Shown here in pieces: positions 8,921-18,264 of a stretch of 64,000 nt of DNA (positions within the stretch are counted from its first letter, which is position 1; each line of letters starts with the position of its first letter). Origin of the DNA: Acinetobacter pragensis (GTDB taxonomy: Bacteria > Pseudomonadota > Gammaproteobacteria > Pseudomonadales > Moraxellaceae); the NCBI RefSeq assembly GCF_001605895.1, contig NZ_LUAW01000015.1, forward strand, positions 62,001-126,000, given 5' to 3'. A model generated the notes under the pieces. The model did not search any database and had not been told where the DNA came from. It worked only from the letters and a program-made list of their open reading frames with translations. The translations under genes were made by a program, and so were the position numbers.

Positions 8921-9804
8921 CCATAAAAAAACGCGGATTAGCTAAAGGCCGTGGTTTGGATGCCTTACTTGGATCAATCCAAAAAGAAAAACTGCAGTTG
9001 GAAGCTCAAGCTTTGGATCATGGTCAGCTGAAACAGATTGATGTTCATTTATTGCAGCGCGGGGAATATCAGCCGCGCCGTTTTATTCATGAGCAGGATT
9101 TGCAGGAATTGGCGGCATCGATTGAAAAGCATGGCGTTATGCAGCCGATTGTCATCCGTCCAATTGATGACGAAAAGCATCCCTATGAAATTATTGCAGG
9201 TGAGCGCCGCTGGCGCGCTGCGCAGTTGGCGGGCTTGACGGAAGTTCCAGCTATTGTCCGCGACTTGAGTGATCAGGTAGCCATTGCTTTAGCACTGATC
9301 GAGAATATTCAGCGTCAAGATTTGAATCCAATTGATCAAGCGATGGCGCTGCAGCGCTTTCATGAGGAATTCGGCCTAAGCCATCAAGAAATTGCAGACA
9401 CAGTCGGCAAGGCGCGCACCACGATCAGCAACTTATTGCGTTTGCTGACATTGGCAGAACCAGTGAAAGATTTCATGCAGCAGAGCATGCTGGATATGGG
9501 GCACGCGCGCGCAATTTTGACGCTCAAAGCGAAAGATCAGCTAAAAGTGGCTGAGCATGTCATAGAAAAAAGTTTGTCTGTACGTCAAACAGAGCAGCTG
9601 GTGCGTGATTTGAATGCGCCAAAGCAAACTAAAGAAAAACAAGCGGCATCTGCAGATATTCAGCAATTGTCACAGCGCCTGTCTGACCGTTTTGGTGCAG
9701 ATGTAAAAATAGATCATAACAAGCAAGGCAAAGGCAAGCTGGTGATTAATTATCATTCTTTAGAAGAACTGGATGGTATTTTAAATATTTGCTTAGCTGA
9801 TTAA
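8917..9804 (+). CDS. parB: Chromosome partitioning protein ParB (Spo0J)
   Basis: ParB loads at parS sites as a CTP-dependent clamp. Visible features are the CTP-binding box segments YQPRR and GERRWRAAQLAG, the ENIQRQDLNPI segment, a helix-turn-helix around SHQEIADTVGKARTTISNLLRL, and a C-terminal dimerisation region. The first residues (KKRGLAKGRGLDALLG) are the basic ParA-contacting tail typical of chromosomal ParB. Length (295) fits. It is translationally coupled to parA. Confidence 0.96.
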   Translation: MTIKKRGLAKGRGLDALLGSIQKEKLQLEAQALDHGQLKQIDVHLLQRGEYQPRRFIHEQDLQELAASIEKHGVMQPIVIRPIDDEKHPYEIIAGERRWRAAQLAGLTEVPAIVRDLSDQVAIALALIENIQRQDLNPIDQAMALQRFHEEFGLSHQEIADTVGKARTTISNLLRLLTLAEPVKDFMQQSMLDMGHARAILTLKAKDQLKVAEHVIEKSLSVRQTEQLVRDLNAPKQTKEKQAASADIQQLSQRLSDRFGADVKIDHNKQGKGKLVINYHSLEELDGILNICLAD

Positions 9805-9835
9805 TTTTAGAATTCGATTTATTGGGGAAAATCAA

Positions 9836-10477
9836 ATGTGGGAATTAGTCAAAGCCGGCGGATGGCTCATGCTGCCGCTGGTACTGTGTTCAATCTTTAC
9901 CATTGCTATTTCAATTGAGCGCTTTATTCGATTGAAAAAATCACAGGTGCTGCCGGCAGCTTTGCTGATGAATCAAAATCAGACAGCCGCTCAGGCCGTG
10001 CAGCAGATGAAGCAGGACCAAAGTTTGCAACGCAGTACACTGGGCCGGGTTTTTACGGCAGGTTACGCCAGTAAGGAACACAGTGAACAATATGCGCGTG
10101 CGCAAATGGAAGTTGCCGCCTCGCAAGAGATTAGCTACTTAGAAAAAAATATCAACTTCTTGGGAACTCTGAGCGCGGTTGCGCCGCTGCTGGGTTTGCT
10201 GGGCACTGTACTGGGCATTATTGAATCATTCTTAATGATTGATGTCGGTACAAACAGTGATCCTGTGCTGATGATGCCGGGTATTTCCAAGGCCTTGATT
10301 ACTACTGCGGCCGGTATGTTTATTGCCATTCCTGCATTGTTTGCCCACCGTTATTTTCAGCGTTTGGTGCAGGAATATATTGCTGAATTGGAACAGCAGG
10401 CAACACTGTTTCATGCCTCGCTTTTTTATCAAAACAAGACTGATAAAGAATCACAAGATTTGCAAAAAGCAAGCTGA
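9836..10477 (+). CDS. exbB: ExbB/TolQ/MotA-family proton channel protein
   Basis: This is a 213-residue membrane protein with three transmembrane segments: near residues 10-30, a conserved LGTLSAVAPLLGLLGTVLGII stretch around 105-130, and another near 150-170. It forms the proton-driven stator with the ExbD-like protein encoded 9 bases downstream. An exbB-exbD pair in front of msbA-lpxK-kdsB is a recurrent gammaproteobacterial arrangement. No tonB or tolA lies nearby, so the energised partner is unknown and the gene symbol is by family only. Confidence 0.85.
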   Translation: MWELVKAGGWLMLPLVLCSIFTIAISIERFIRLKKSQVLPAALLMNQNQTAAQAVQQMKQDQSLQRSTLGRVFTAGYASKEHSEQYARAQMEVAASQEISYLEKNINFLGTLSAVAPLLGLLGTVLGIIESFLMIDVGTNSDPVLMMPGISKALITTAAGMFIAIPALFAHRYFQRLVQEYIAELEQQATLFHASLFYQNKTDKESQDLQKAS

Positions 10478-10486
10478 GGCAGTCAA

Positions 10487-10909
10487 ATGAAATTTAAGCG
10501 CAGGCAAGTTGAAGATATTCATATTAACTTAACGCCAATGATTGACTGCTTATTGTTTATCTTGGTGTTTTTGCTTTTATCGACGACTTTTAATCAAATG
10601 AGCCGCATGAACCTGACACTGCCGGATGCACAAGGTGTACCGCCGAAACAGTTCGATCAGAAGATTGAGGTTGTTGTGGACGCCTCAGGGCATTATTCTG
10701 TAAATGGCCAATCTTTGTCGAGCAAAGAGGCTTCAGATTTAAATACGGCAATTAAACAGATTTCAAATGATCGCCGTGATTTAATGTTTATTATTGCTGC
10801 TGATGCAAAAGCTGCTCATCAGGATGTGATTCGTGTAATGGATGTCGCAGGCCAGCTGGGCTTTGTGAATGTAAATATCAGTACGAAAGTACCGACTCGA
10901 GGTTATTAG
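10487..10909 (+). CDS. exbD: ExbD/TolR-family biopolymer transport protein
   Basis: 140 residues with a single N-terminal transmembrane helix that starts LTPMIDCLLFILVFLLL. The conserved proton-carrying Asp is at about residue 20. The C-terminal periplasmic domain has the AAKAAHQDVIRVMDVAGQLGF segment seen across ExbD proteins. The stop codon (TAG) shares its G with the GTG start of msbA, so the motor is translationally coupled to the lipid A flippase. Confidence 0.9.
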   Translation: MKFKRRQVEDIHINLTPMIDCLLFILVFLLLSTTFNQMSRMNLTLPDAQGVPPKQFDQKIEVVVDASGHYSVNGQSLSSKEASDLNTAIKQISNDRRDLMFIIAADAKAAHQDVIRVMDVAGQLGFVNVNISTKVPTRGY

Positions 10910-12636
10910 TGAAGCACGATGTAAAAGTTTATCTGCGCCTGTTAAGTTATTTAAAATCTTTTTGGGGCTTGGCGATATTTGTCGTGATTGGTTTCGCCAT
11001 CAATGCGGCAACGGAGGTATCTGTCGCTAAATTGCTTGAAAAGATTATTAATGCGATTCAGCACCGCGATCAGGCCTTTACATCGTTATTTCCATTTTTA
11101 GTCGTGCTGCTGATGTTTTTCCGCGGCTTGGGAACATTCATGGGCGGTTATTTTACGGCTGTGATTTCGCGGAATTTAATTTTCAATATCCGTCAGGAAG
11201 TTTTTGCAAAGCTGATGCGTTTGCCTTCGCAATACTATTTAGATAATTCCAGCGGTCATATTACTGCCAAAATTATGTATAACGTAGAGCAGCTGACCGC
11301 GGCATCGACGGAGTCCTTGAGAACCATCGTGCAGCAAGGTTTAATTACGTTGGCACTAATCGGTTATCTGATCTACAGCAATTGGCGCTTAACGCTGGTG
11401 ATTCTCATCTTTTCTCCTTTAATTGGGCTGCTGATCCGCAAAGCGTCTAAACGCATGCGCAAGCTGTCAACTCAAGTACAAAACACGATGGGGGATGTGA
11501 ATCATGTGGTGCAGGAAACCGTCAATGGCAATGTTGTGGTGAAAGGTTTTTCAGGTCAGGAATATGAGCAGAAGCGCTTTTATGACAGTTCAATGGAAAA
11601 CTTGCGCCGCGGCATGAAGATGGTGGTGGTGCAGCAGTTGAACAGTCCGATTGTGCAGCTGATCATGTCCATTTCCTTGGCCATTGTTATGTATATCGCA
11701 TTGCGTCCAGAGATTATGCAGGATACTTCTGCGGGGCAGTTTGTCGCCTATATTACGGCGGCAGGCATGCTGAGCAAGCCAATTAAAGCCTTGACGGATG
11801 TGAATGAAAAGATTCAGCGCGGCATGGCGGCTGCGCATTCAGTTTTTGAGCTGCTGGATATGCCGGAAGAGGCGAATACAGGTACGCTCACACCAGCTCT
11901 TAAAGGCAATATTGAATTTAAAGATGTAAATTTGGTGTATTCAGACGGCTTTCATGCATTGCATGATTTTAATCTGAAAGTGAATGAGGGTGAAACCGTT
12001 GCACTAGTCGGGCGCTCAGGGGCCGGTAAAACTTCCTTGGTGAACCTGCTGCTCCGCTATCAGGAAACCAGTTCTGGACAGCTGCTGCTGGACAATATAG
12101 ATATTCATGATATTGAGATAGATAGCCTGCGCCGTCAAATATCGATGGTCAATCAGCAAGTGGTGCTGTTTAACCGTACAGTTCGTGAAAATATTGCTTA
12201 TGGCCAGCTGGAAAGCGCTACAGAAGAGCAGGTGGTTGCTGCCGCAAAAGCTGCTTATGCACATGATTTTATTATGAACTTGCCGCAAGGGTATGATACG
12301 CCTTTAGGCGCGCAGGGCTTGAATTTATCCGGCGGGCAGCGCCAGCGGATTGCTATTGCTCGGGCCATTTTAAAAGATGCCCCAATTCTGATTTTAGATG
12401 AAGCGACCAGTGCGCTGGACAATGAATCTGAATATTTCATTCAGCAGGCCTTTGATGCGGCCATGCGTAACCGCACAACAGTGGTGATTGCTCACCGTTT
12501 ATCGACCATTGAAAATGCTGACCGCATTGTGGTTATGGACAAGGGCAGAATTGTTGAGCAAGGCTCGCATGCAGAGCTGATTGAAAAGCGCGGGGCGTAT
12601 TATCAATTGCACCAGCGCAATTTTGAGGAACAGTAA
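10909..12636 (+). CDS. msbA: Lipid A export ATP-binding/permease protein MsbA
   Basis: This ABC half-transporter of 575 residues flips core-lipid A across the inner membrane. The N-terminal half has six membrane segments. The nucleotide-binding domain has Walker A GRSGAGKT (about 367-374), the LSGGQRQR signature (about 474) and Walker B ILILDEATSALD. The GTG start overlaps the exbD stop by one base, and lpxK begins directly after the stop. With lpxK and kdsB downstream, lipid A transport rather than drug export is the likely role. Confidence 0.95.
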   Translation: MKHDVKVYLRLLSYLKSFWGLAIFVVIGFAINAATEVSVAKLLEKIINAIQHRDQAFTSLFPFLVVLLMFFRGLGTFMGGYFTAVISRNLIFNIRQEVFAKLMRLPSQYYLDNSSGHITAKIMYNVEQLTAASTESLRTIVQQGLITLALIGYLIYSNWRLTLVILIFSPLIGLLIRKASKRMRKLSTQVQNTMGDVNHVVQETVNGNVVVKGFSGQEYEQKRFYDSSMENLRRGMKMVVVQQLNSPIVQLIMSISLAIVMYIALRPEIMQDTSAGQFVAYITAAGMLSKPIKALTDVNEKIQRGMAAAHSVFELLDMPEEANTGTLTPALKGNIEFKDVNLVYSDGFHALHDFNLKVNEGETVALVGRSGAGKTSLVNLLLRYQETSSGQLLLDNIDIHDIEIDSLRRQISMVNQQVVLFNRTVRENIAYGQLESATEEQVVAAAKAAYAHDFIMNLPQGYDTPLGAQGLNLSGGQRQRIAIARAILKDAPILILDEATSALDNESEYFIQQAFDAAMRNRTTVVIAHRLSTIENADRIVVMDKGRIVEQGSHAELIEKRGAYYQLHQRNFEEQ

Positions 12637-13653
12637 ATGTCAGCGGCGCAGTTAATTCAGGATGCTTGGAATAAGCAAGCGAAGTGGCTGATTGTGCTGC
12701 GTCCGCTGTCTTGGCTGTACCGTGGCGGTTTTTTGCTGAATAAAAGTCTATATCAGGCAGGGCTAAAGCAAAGCTATAAAGCGCCCGTGCCTGTGATGGT
12801 GATTGGTAACATAACAGTAGGCGGCAGCGGTAAAACACCTTTGCTGATTCACTTGGTTAAATATTTGCAAAGCAGGAACGTTCGCGTTGCTGTGATTAGC
12901 CGAGGGTATGGCGGCAAGGGGCCGTTTCCTGCTGAGGTCGGCATAGCTACAGATGCGGAAACCGCCGGTGATGAGCCTGTGCTGATTGTGCAGTCTACGG
13001 GTGTACCGATGGCCGTAGGGCCGAACCGTCAGAAAAGCATCGAGCTGCTGTTGTCTCAGCATGCGCTTGATTTAATTATTTGTGATGACGGTCTGCAGCA
13101 TTGGGCGCTGGAACGTCAGATTGAATGGATTGTGCTGGATAATAATAGAGGCCTCGGCAATGAGAAAGTATTGCCTGAAGGCTATTTGCGTGAACCTAAA
13201 TCGCGCTTGAAATACGGCACAGTAATTGAGCATTCGTCTTATCCGAAAATGCCTTTAAATATGCATTTGGCGGAGTCAAAACCGTATTTGCTTAATGACG
13301 GCATGGTTAAGCCGTTTGAACCCAATGCGGATTTTTACGCGGTTGCAGGCATAGGTTTTCCGCAGCGCTTTTACCGTACATTGGAAGCAATGGGCGTTCA
13401 GCATTTCCAGTGCCATGAATTTGCTGATCACCATGAATACGAAATTGATGATTTGCAGTTTGAAGACAGCAATCCTATTATTACCACAGAAAAAGATGCG
13501 GTAAAAATTTTACCGCTGCTCAGGAAAAATCCAGATTTTCAGCGTGAGATTTGGGTGGTGCCTGTCGATGCCATTCTGTCTCCTGCGTGCTATGAAACAT
13601 TGCATCAGCAGCTGAAACAGCTGGGTATCCAACTAGATGAAGGCTCTCATTGA
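12637..13653 (+). CDS. lpxK: Tetraacyldisaccharide 4'-kinase LpxK
   Basis: LpxK phosphorylates the 4' position of the lipid A disaccharide precursor at the inner membrane. The Walker A GGSGKTPL is near residues 62-69, with the [10 protein letters not shown] and [11 protein letters not shown] segments diagnostic of the family. A hydrophobic N-terminal stretch anchors it to the membrane. Length (338) is normal. No spacer separates it from msbA, and its TGA overlaps the kdsB ATG by one base. Confidence 0.96.
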   Translation: MSAAQLIQDAWNKQAKWLIVLRPLSWLYRGGFLLNKSLYQAGLKQSYKAPVPVMVIGNITVGGSGKTPLLIHLVKYLQSRNVRVAVISRGYGGKGPFPAEVGIATDAETAGDEPVLIVQSTGVPMAVGPNRQKSIELLLSQHALDLIICDDGLQHWALERQIEWIVLDNNRGLGNEKVLPEGYLREPKSRLKYGTVIEHSSYPKMPLNMHLAESKPYLLNDGMVKPFEPNADFYAVAGIGFPQRFYRTLEAMGVQHFQCHEFADHHEYEIDDLQFEDSNPIITTEKDAVKILPLLRKNPDFQREIWVVPVDAILSPACYETLHQQLKQLGIQLDEGSH

Positions 13654-14414
13654 TGAAACATATTGTTATTCCAGCCCGTTTTTCCAGTTCGCGTCTTCCG
13701 GGCAAGCCATTGCTGGAAATTCACGGCCGCCCAATGATTCTGCGTGTGGTTGACCAAGCGCAGAAAGTTGAAGGCTTTGATGATTTATGCGTTGCCACGG
13801 ATGATGAGCGCATTGCCGCAGTTTGCCGTGCAGAAGGGGTTGATGTGGTGTTAACCTTGGCAGATCATCCGTCTGGCACAGACCGCCTAAGTGAAGTTGC
13901 CCGTGTTAAGGGGTGGGATGCAGGCGATATTATTGTCAATGTGCAAGGGGATGAGCCGCTTTTGCCGGCTCAGCTGGTGAAACAAGTGGCGCAGCTGCTT
14001 GAAGATCAGCCTGCTTCATCGATGTCGACTTTGTGTGAGCCTATTCATGGCTTAGAAGAGTTTCAGCGTGACAGCATCGTCAAAGTGGTCATGTCTAAGC
14101 ACAATCAGGCTTTGTATTTTAGCCGTTCAGCAATTCCTTACGACCGTGATGGCGCAAAATTGGCAGAACAGAAGCTGCATGACCAGGCTTACCGTCATTT
14201 GGGATTATATGCTTACCGTGTGAAGCTGCTGCAGGAATATGTGACTTGGGATATGGGCGTGCTGGAAAAGCTGGAAAGCTTGGAGCAGCTGCGTGTGCTG
14301 GAAAATGGCCATCGTATTGCGATTGCTGTTGCTGAAGCGAATTTACCGCCCGGTGTGGATACCCAAGCCGATTTAGACCGGCTGAATCAAATGGATGTAT
14401 CTTGTTTCGAATAA
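13653..14414 (+). CDS. kdsB: 3-deoxy-manno-octulosonate cytidylyltransferase KdsB
   Basis: KdsB activates Kdo with CTP to CMP-Kdo for the LPS inner core. It begins with the family signature [16 protein letters not shown], continues with VATDDERI, the SGTDRLSEV site and [11 protein letters not shown]. The ATG at 13653 is preferred over a TTG three bases upstream because it overlaps the lpxK stop (TGATG). About 253 residues, as expected. Confidence 0.96.
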   Translation: MKHIVIPARFSSSRLPGKPLLEIHGRPMILRVVDQAQKVEGFDDLCVATDDERIAAVCRAEGVDVVLTLADHPSGTDRLSEVARVKGWDAGDIIVNVQGDEPLLPAQLVKQVAQLLEDQPASSMSTLCEPIHGLEEFQRDSIVKVVMSKHNQALYFSRSAIPYDRDGAKLAEQKLHDQAYRHLGLYAYRVKLLQEYVTWDMGVLEKLESLEQLRVLENGHRIAIAVAEANLPPGVDTQADLDRLNQMDVSCFE

Positions 14415-14429
14415 AGGGCGCCATTCCGC

Positions 14430-15413
14430 ATGTCAATTGAAATTAAAGCGCAAGTCTATCCTTGGCAGCAGACTGTTTGGGATGCATTAACCGGCCGTTT
14501 TCCTAAATTAGGCCATGGCTTGCTGTTTTACGGCAAGAAAGGCTGCGGCAAGCATGCTTTTGCGCAAAACTTTTTGGCATGGGTGCTGTGTCAGAACCGG
14601 CATGCGGGCAACCAGCCGTGCGGTGTTTGCGGCAGCTGCCAATGGCTGAAATCCGATACGCATCCGAATTATGTGCACATCAGTACAGATGAAGACAATA
14701 AAAAGCAAAATGCCAAAATCAAAATTGAGAAAATCCGTGATTTGCAGCCCTTTGTTCAGCAAACGGTTGACGGCTGGCGAGTTGTTGTTATTGAGCCGGC
14801 GGAAGCGCTGAATACGGCTTCGGCCAATGCGCTGCTGAAAACACTGGAAGAACCGGGTGACCGTATTGTACTTATTCTTCTTGCAGATCATTATCTCAAG
14901 CTTCCGGCAACCATCCGCAGCCGTTTGCAGCATTTTGCCTTAGACCGTATCAGTCCTGAACAGGCAGCGGATTATTTGCATGAAAAATTGCCAGACAGTA
15001 ATTCGCAGCGCCATCAGCTGCTGATGAATCTATCCAATCAAATGCCGCTGCAGGCGGTTGAATTGGCACAAAGTGAATGGCTGAATTTACGGCAGGATTT
15101 TGTCAATGACTGGCAGAAGCTGGTCATGCAGAAAAATATGCCGATAGCAATCGCGACCAAGTGGAATAAAGCGCTGAATTTTAGTGAATTCAGTCAGATG
15201 TTTGAATACTTGTTGTCTGATTTAATTTGTGTCAAGCTGAATCAGGCCATAAAAAATATTGATTTAAATTTTAATGATCTGCCGGATCAGTATGATTTAG
15301 AATCATTATTTGGCATTTATGCAGAGCTGCAGCAATCCAAAAAGTTTATCGAACAAAACGTACAAACCAACTTAGTGCTGGACCAGCTGTGCATTAAACT
15401 GATGAATATTTAA
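14430..15413 (+). CDS. holB: DNA polymerase III subunit delta' HolB
   Basis: This is a clamp-loader subunit. The ATPase-like fold has a degenerate P-loop region GKKGCGKH (35-42), a zinc-binding set Cys54/Cys64/Cys67/Cys70 (CGVCGSC), and the conserved segment NTASANALLKTLEEPG. Length (327) is typical. It follows kdsB by 15 bases and precedes pilZ by 17, so replication, LPS and pilus genes are probably co-transcribed. The holB-pilZ-tatD order is known from Pseudomonas. Confidence 0.94.
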   Translation: MSIEIKAQVYPWQQTVWDALTGRFPKLGHGLLFYGKKGCGKHAFAQNFLAWVLCQNRHAGNQPCGVCGSCQWLKSDTHPNYVHISTDEDNKKQNAKIKIEKIRDLQPFVQQTVDGWRVVVIEPAEALNTASANALLKTLEEPGDRIVLILLADHYLKLPATIRSRLQHFALDRISPEQAADYLHEKLPDSNSQRHQLLMNLSNQMPLQAVELAQSEWLNLRQDFVNDWQKLVMQKNMPIAIATKWNKALNFSEFSQMFEYLLSDLICVKLNQAIKNIDLNFNDLPDQYDLESLFGIYAELQQSKKFIEQNVQTNLVLDQLCIKLMNI

Positions 15414-15430
15414 TAATAAGGGGAACGACA

Positions 15431-15772
15431 ATGCAGCCACGTATGGGCGGAATCATTCAAGCCAATATTCCAGATGTGGATACACTATTCGCAAGCTATA
15501 TGCCTTATGTGGTTGGAGGTGGTCTTTTTGTTCCTTCTAAACAGCCGGTGAAAATGGGTGAGGAAGTCTTTGTGCTGACCACTTTGCCTGAACAGTCTCA
15601 AAAAATTCCTTTGACTGGTAAGGTGATTTGGATTTCTCAAAAGCAAAATGGCATTAAACCTCAAGGTTTTGGCATTCAGCTTGCCGGTGAAAAAGGTATT
15701 TATTTCAAATCAGAAGCAGAACGCATGCTTACAGGGCTTAAAAGTGAAGGCCGCAGAAGTTACACTATGTAG
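15431..15772 (+). CDS. pilZ: PilZ-domain type IV pilus assembly protein
   Basis: 113 residues, PilZ fold throughout, with the YVVGGGLFVPS strand and a KVIWISQ-KPQGFGIQL core. The N-terminal RxxxR c-di-GMP-binding motif of canonical PilZ domains is not seen. This agrees with the founding PilZ protein, which acts in type IV pilus biogenesis through PilB and FimX rather than by binding the nucleotide itself. A strong AAGGGG site precedes the ATG. Its place between holB and tatD matches Pseudomonas. Confidence 0.92.
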   Translation: MQPRMGGIIQANIPDVDTLFASYMPYVVGGGLFVPSKQPVKMGEEVFVLTTLPEQSQKIPLTGKVIWISQKQNGIKPQGFGIQLAGEKGIYFKSEAERMLTGLKSEGRRSYTM

Positions 15773-15803
15773 AGTTTCACCTTACTCAACATAGGTACTT
15801 ATC

Positions 15804-16577
15804 GTGTTTACAGATACTCATTGTCATTTAACTCTGCTTGATCTTGCTCCATATGGCGGAGATTTGGATCAGGCACTGGCGCAGGCTCGCGAAGCAGGTG
15901 TTTCCCGCTTTATGAGTATCTCGGTTGATTTGGACGATCATATCGCTTTGGCTGAAATTGCCGCCCGCCATGCGGATGTAGGATATTCAGTCGGGGTGCA
16001 TCCCTGCGAAGATCCAGCCACCATGGCGCGGGCAACAACCGATTATTTGGTAGAGCTTGCACAGCCTGAAAAAGTCTGGGCTTTGGGTGAAACGGGTTTA
16101 GATTATTTTCACAGCACCGATTATATTCAAGAACAGAAAGAATGTTTTGCCCGCCATATTCAGGCGTCGAAAATTGTGAAAAAGCCGGTCGTGGTGCATA
16201 CCCGCTCGGCCAAACACGATACAGTCGATATTATCCGCGCTGAACAGTCGACACACGGCATTCTGCATTGTTTTACAGAAGATTGGGAAACAGCAAAAGC
16301 GGTGCTGGATTGCGGTTATTACATTTCTTTTTCAGGCATTGTATCTTTTAAAAATGCGCAAGATTTGCGTGATGTGGCGAAACAGGTGCCTCTGGACCGG
16401 GTGCTCATCGAGACAGACAGCCCTTATTTGGCGCCTATGCCATATAGAGGAAAATCTAATGAACCAAAATATGTTCCCTATGTAGCCAAAGCCTTAAGTG
16501 ATGTATATGATAAGTCACTTGAAGAGATGGCTTTAATAACAAAGCAAAACTTTGAAAACCTTCTCAATTTAAAGTAA
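15804..16577 (+). CDS. TatD-family metal-dependent hydrolase/DNase
   Basis: A TIM-barrel metallohydrolase of 257 residues. Metal ligands are visible in TDTHCH (His6, His8), the Glu of GETGLDY, VVHTRSA, the HCF segment and the terminal ETDSPYLAP. TatD-type proteins are 3'-5' exonucleases or D-aminoacyl-tRNA-deacylase-like enzymes; this one sits where YcfH/TatD homologues usually do, after holB. It starts at GTG with an AGGT site upstream. The precise substrate cannot be read from sequence. Confidence 0.92.
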   Translation: MFTDTHCHLTLLDLAPYGGDLDQALAQAREAGVSRFMSISVDLDDHIALAEIAARHADVGYSVGVHPCEDPATMARATTDYLVELAQPEKVWALGETGLDYFHSTDYIQEQKECFARHIQASKIVKKPVVVHTRSAKHDTVDIIRAEQSTHGILHCFTEDWETAKAVLDCGYYISFSGIVSFKNAQDLRDVAKQVPLDRVLIETDSPYLAPMPYRGKSNEPKYVPYVAKALSDVYDKSLEEMALITKQNFENLLNLK

Positions 16578-16642
16578 ATAACTTGAATTTAAAAGTATAT
16601 CGTTTGAATTGATATAAGAGCAGAAGAGAGTATAGGGTGAAG

Positions 16643-17257
16643 ATGGATCGTCAGGCTCAGTTTCGAGCACGAGAAGCGTTGATTTTTCAAGTTGCAGAGC
16701 AGCTTCTTTTAGAAAATGGTGAATCCGGCATGACGCTGGATGCGCTGGCAGCAGAACTGGATCTGGCAAAGGGTACTCTTTATAAGCATTTTCAGAGTAA
16801 AGATGAGCTGTATATATTGCTCATCATCAGAAATGAACGCATGCTGCTGGAAATGATTAAAGATACCGACAAGCAGTTTCCTGAACACTTGGCTTTTTTC
16901 ATGCTGCATCATTTGCACCATCCTGAGCGTACTGTGCTGTTTCATCAAATTGAAGAGCGTCTTGCTACGACAGGCGTGGGCATTCAGCTGTTGTTCAGTG
17001 AACTGTATCAAGTGCGCAAACAGCGTTTGCGCCTGATTATCCGCATGACAGAAAACTATTTAGCGTCTATTGGCAGCGCCATGTCGGTACGTGATTATTT
17101 GGCGTCCATTTGGTCGCTGACGCACGGCGCCGCTGCAATTTTGAACTCCAGCTTTTATCAGCGCTATTTAGGCTCACGCGATACCTTAAGAGTCGCATAT
17201 ATTGATCAGGCGCTGGCATTGCCCAAGCAGATCAGCGCTGCAGCTCAATTTGCTTAA
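16643..17257 (+). CDS. TetR/AcrR-family transcriptional regulator
   Basis: An N-terminal helix-turn-helix is clear (MTLDALAAELDLAKGTLYKHFQSK, read in two parts at about residues 28-52), followed by an all-helical ligand domain. The ATG at 16643 is preferred because AGGGTGA lies at the right distance; a GTG two codons upstream is possible. It ends 9 bases before gspH on the same strand, so read-through into the pseudopilin genes is plausible. The ligand is unknown. About 204 residues. Confidence 0.88.
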   Translation: MDRQAQFRAREALIFQVAEQLLLENGESGMTLDALAAELDLAKGTLYKHFQSKDELYILLIIRNERMLLEMIKDTDKQFPEHLAFFMLHHLHHPERTVLFHQIEERLATTGVGIQLLFSELYQVRKQRLRLIIRMTENYLASIGSAMSVRDYLASIWSLTHGAAAILNSSFYQRYLGSRDTLRVAYIDQALALPKQISAAAQFA

Positions 17258-17266
17258 AGGCTGATT

Positions 17267-17824
17267 ATGAAGAACCCGCCATCATTAATTCAAGGCTTTA
17301 CTTTAGTGGAATTGATGGTGGTTATTGTCATTATGGGCATTATGGCCTCTCTGGTGATGATGAATATGAGCGGTACTGATCAGCGTAAAGCGATGCAGGC
17401 CCGTGAAGTCTTTATTATGGATGTGCAGCGCATTTTGCGCGAATCAAATGATCAATCCAGAATTTTGGCGCTTAATTCTCAGCCGGCATCGGATGCCGAT
17501 GGCTTTCAGTATGGGGTGATGGAATATTTGTCCCAGAAAAACAATGAAAATAATTTCAATCTGCTCGGTAATCAGAACAATCATTGGCAAAATTATCAGG
17601 ATTTTCCGATTCGGGTCTTGCCGGAAAATGTCACATTCAGCATTTTGCCTTTAGAGCGCCGTTATGAAAATGCCAACAGCAGTGAGCTGCTCAATCAAAA
17701 TTCACCTAAGCTGATTTGGCTAGGCAATGGAGAGATCAAGCCCGTGCGTGTGCAGTTCTATTTTGAAAACCGCCCTGTCGGAAATGAAATCGAGATTGAT
17801 TATTTAGGTAAAATTACTGAATGA
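17267..17824 (+). CDS. gspH: Type II secretion minor pseudopilin GspH
   Basis: The class III prepilin signal is explicit: a short leader ending IQG, cleaved before FTLVELMVVIVIMGIMASL, with the Glu at mature position 5. The 185-residue protein then has a beta-rich soluble domain. GspH is a minor component of the periplasmic pseudopilus. It overlaps gspI (ATGA), and the four-gene order H-I-J-K identifies it. Other secretion genes are not in the window; in Acinetobacter they are known to be scattered. Confidence 0.9.
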   Translation: MKNPPSLIQGFTLVELMVVIVIMGIMASLVMMNMSGTDQRKAMQAREVFIMDVQRILRESNDQSRILALNSQPASDADGFQYGVMEYLSQKNNENNFNLLGNQNNHWQNYQDFPIRVLPENVTFSILPLERRYENANSSELLNQNSPKLIWLGNGEIKPVRVQFYFENRPVGNEIEIDYLGKITE

Positions 17825-18264
17825 AAGCAAAATCTCCAATGCATGGCGGCTTGCCTTGTGCTGCTGCAGTTCAGCGGCATGCTCATTGCTGTTCCGGGTT
17901 CACCTTGTTGGAGGTGATGGTGGCGCTGGCAATTTTTGCAACAGCCGCTATTGCGCTTACGAATGTCGCAATGCAATACACGCAAGCCACTTCAAATGCC
18001 ATTTTACGAACCAAAGCGCAGTTTGTTGCATTGAATGAAATTGCTTTGATGGAAATGAATCGGGAATGGATGACGGGCACTGCATCAAAGCAAATTACGC
18101 AGCAGGGTGAAAAGTGGCAGATTGATAAATCTGCGCAGGCAACGATCAGCCCTAATGTGCAGCGCATAGAAGTTCAGGTCAGTTTAATGAATGCTGAAAC
18201 GGATAAAGTTGAATCAGGCATCACCAGCCTTATTTTTTTCAATCCTAAAGTGAAACAGTCATGA
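17821..18264 (+). CDS. gspI: Type II secretion minor pseudopilin GspI
   Basis: A prepilin-type segment, G then FTLLEVMVALAIFATAAIALTN, with mature Glu5. The mature protein is about 120 residues, as usual for GspI, which joins GspJ and GspK in the tip complex. The leader is unusually long (26 residues) and carries three Cys and several His. An internal ATG at codon 7 would shorten it. Overlaps of four bases on both sides show tight coupling with gspH and gspJ. Confidence 0.9.
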   Translation: MKAKSPMHGGLPCAAAVQRHAHCCSGFTLLEVMVALAIFATAAIALTNVAMQYTQATSNAILRTKAQFVALNEIALMEMNREWMTGTASKQITQQGEKWQIDKSAQATISPNVQRIEVQVSLMNAETDKVESGITSLIFFNPKVKQS

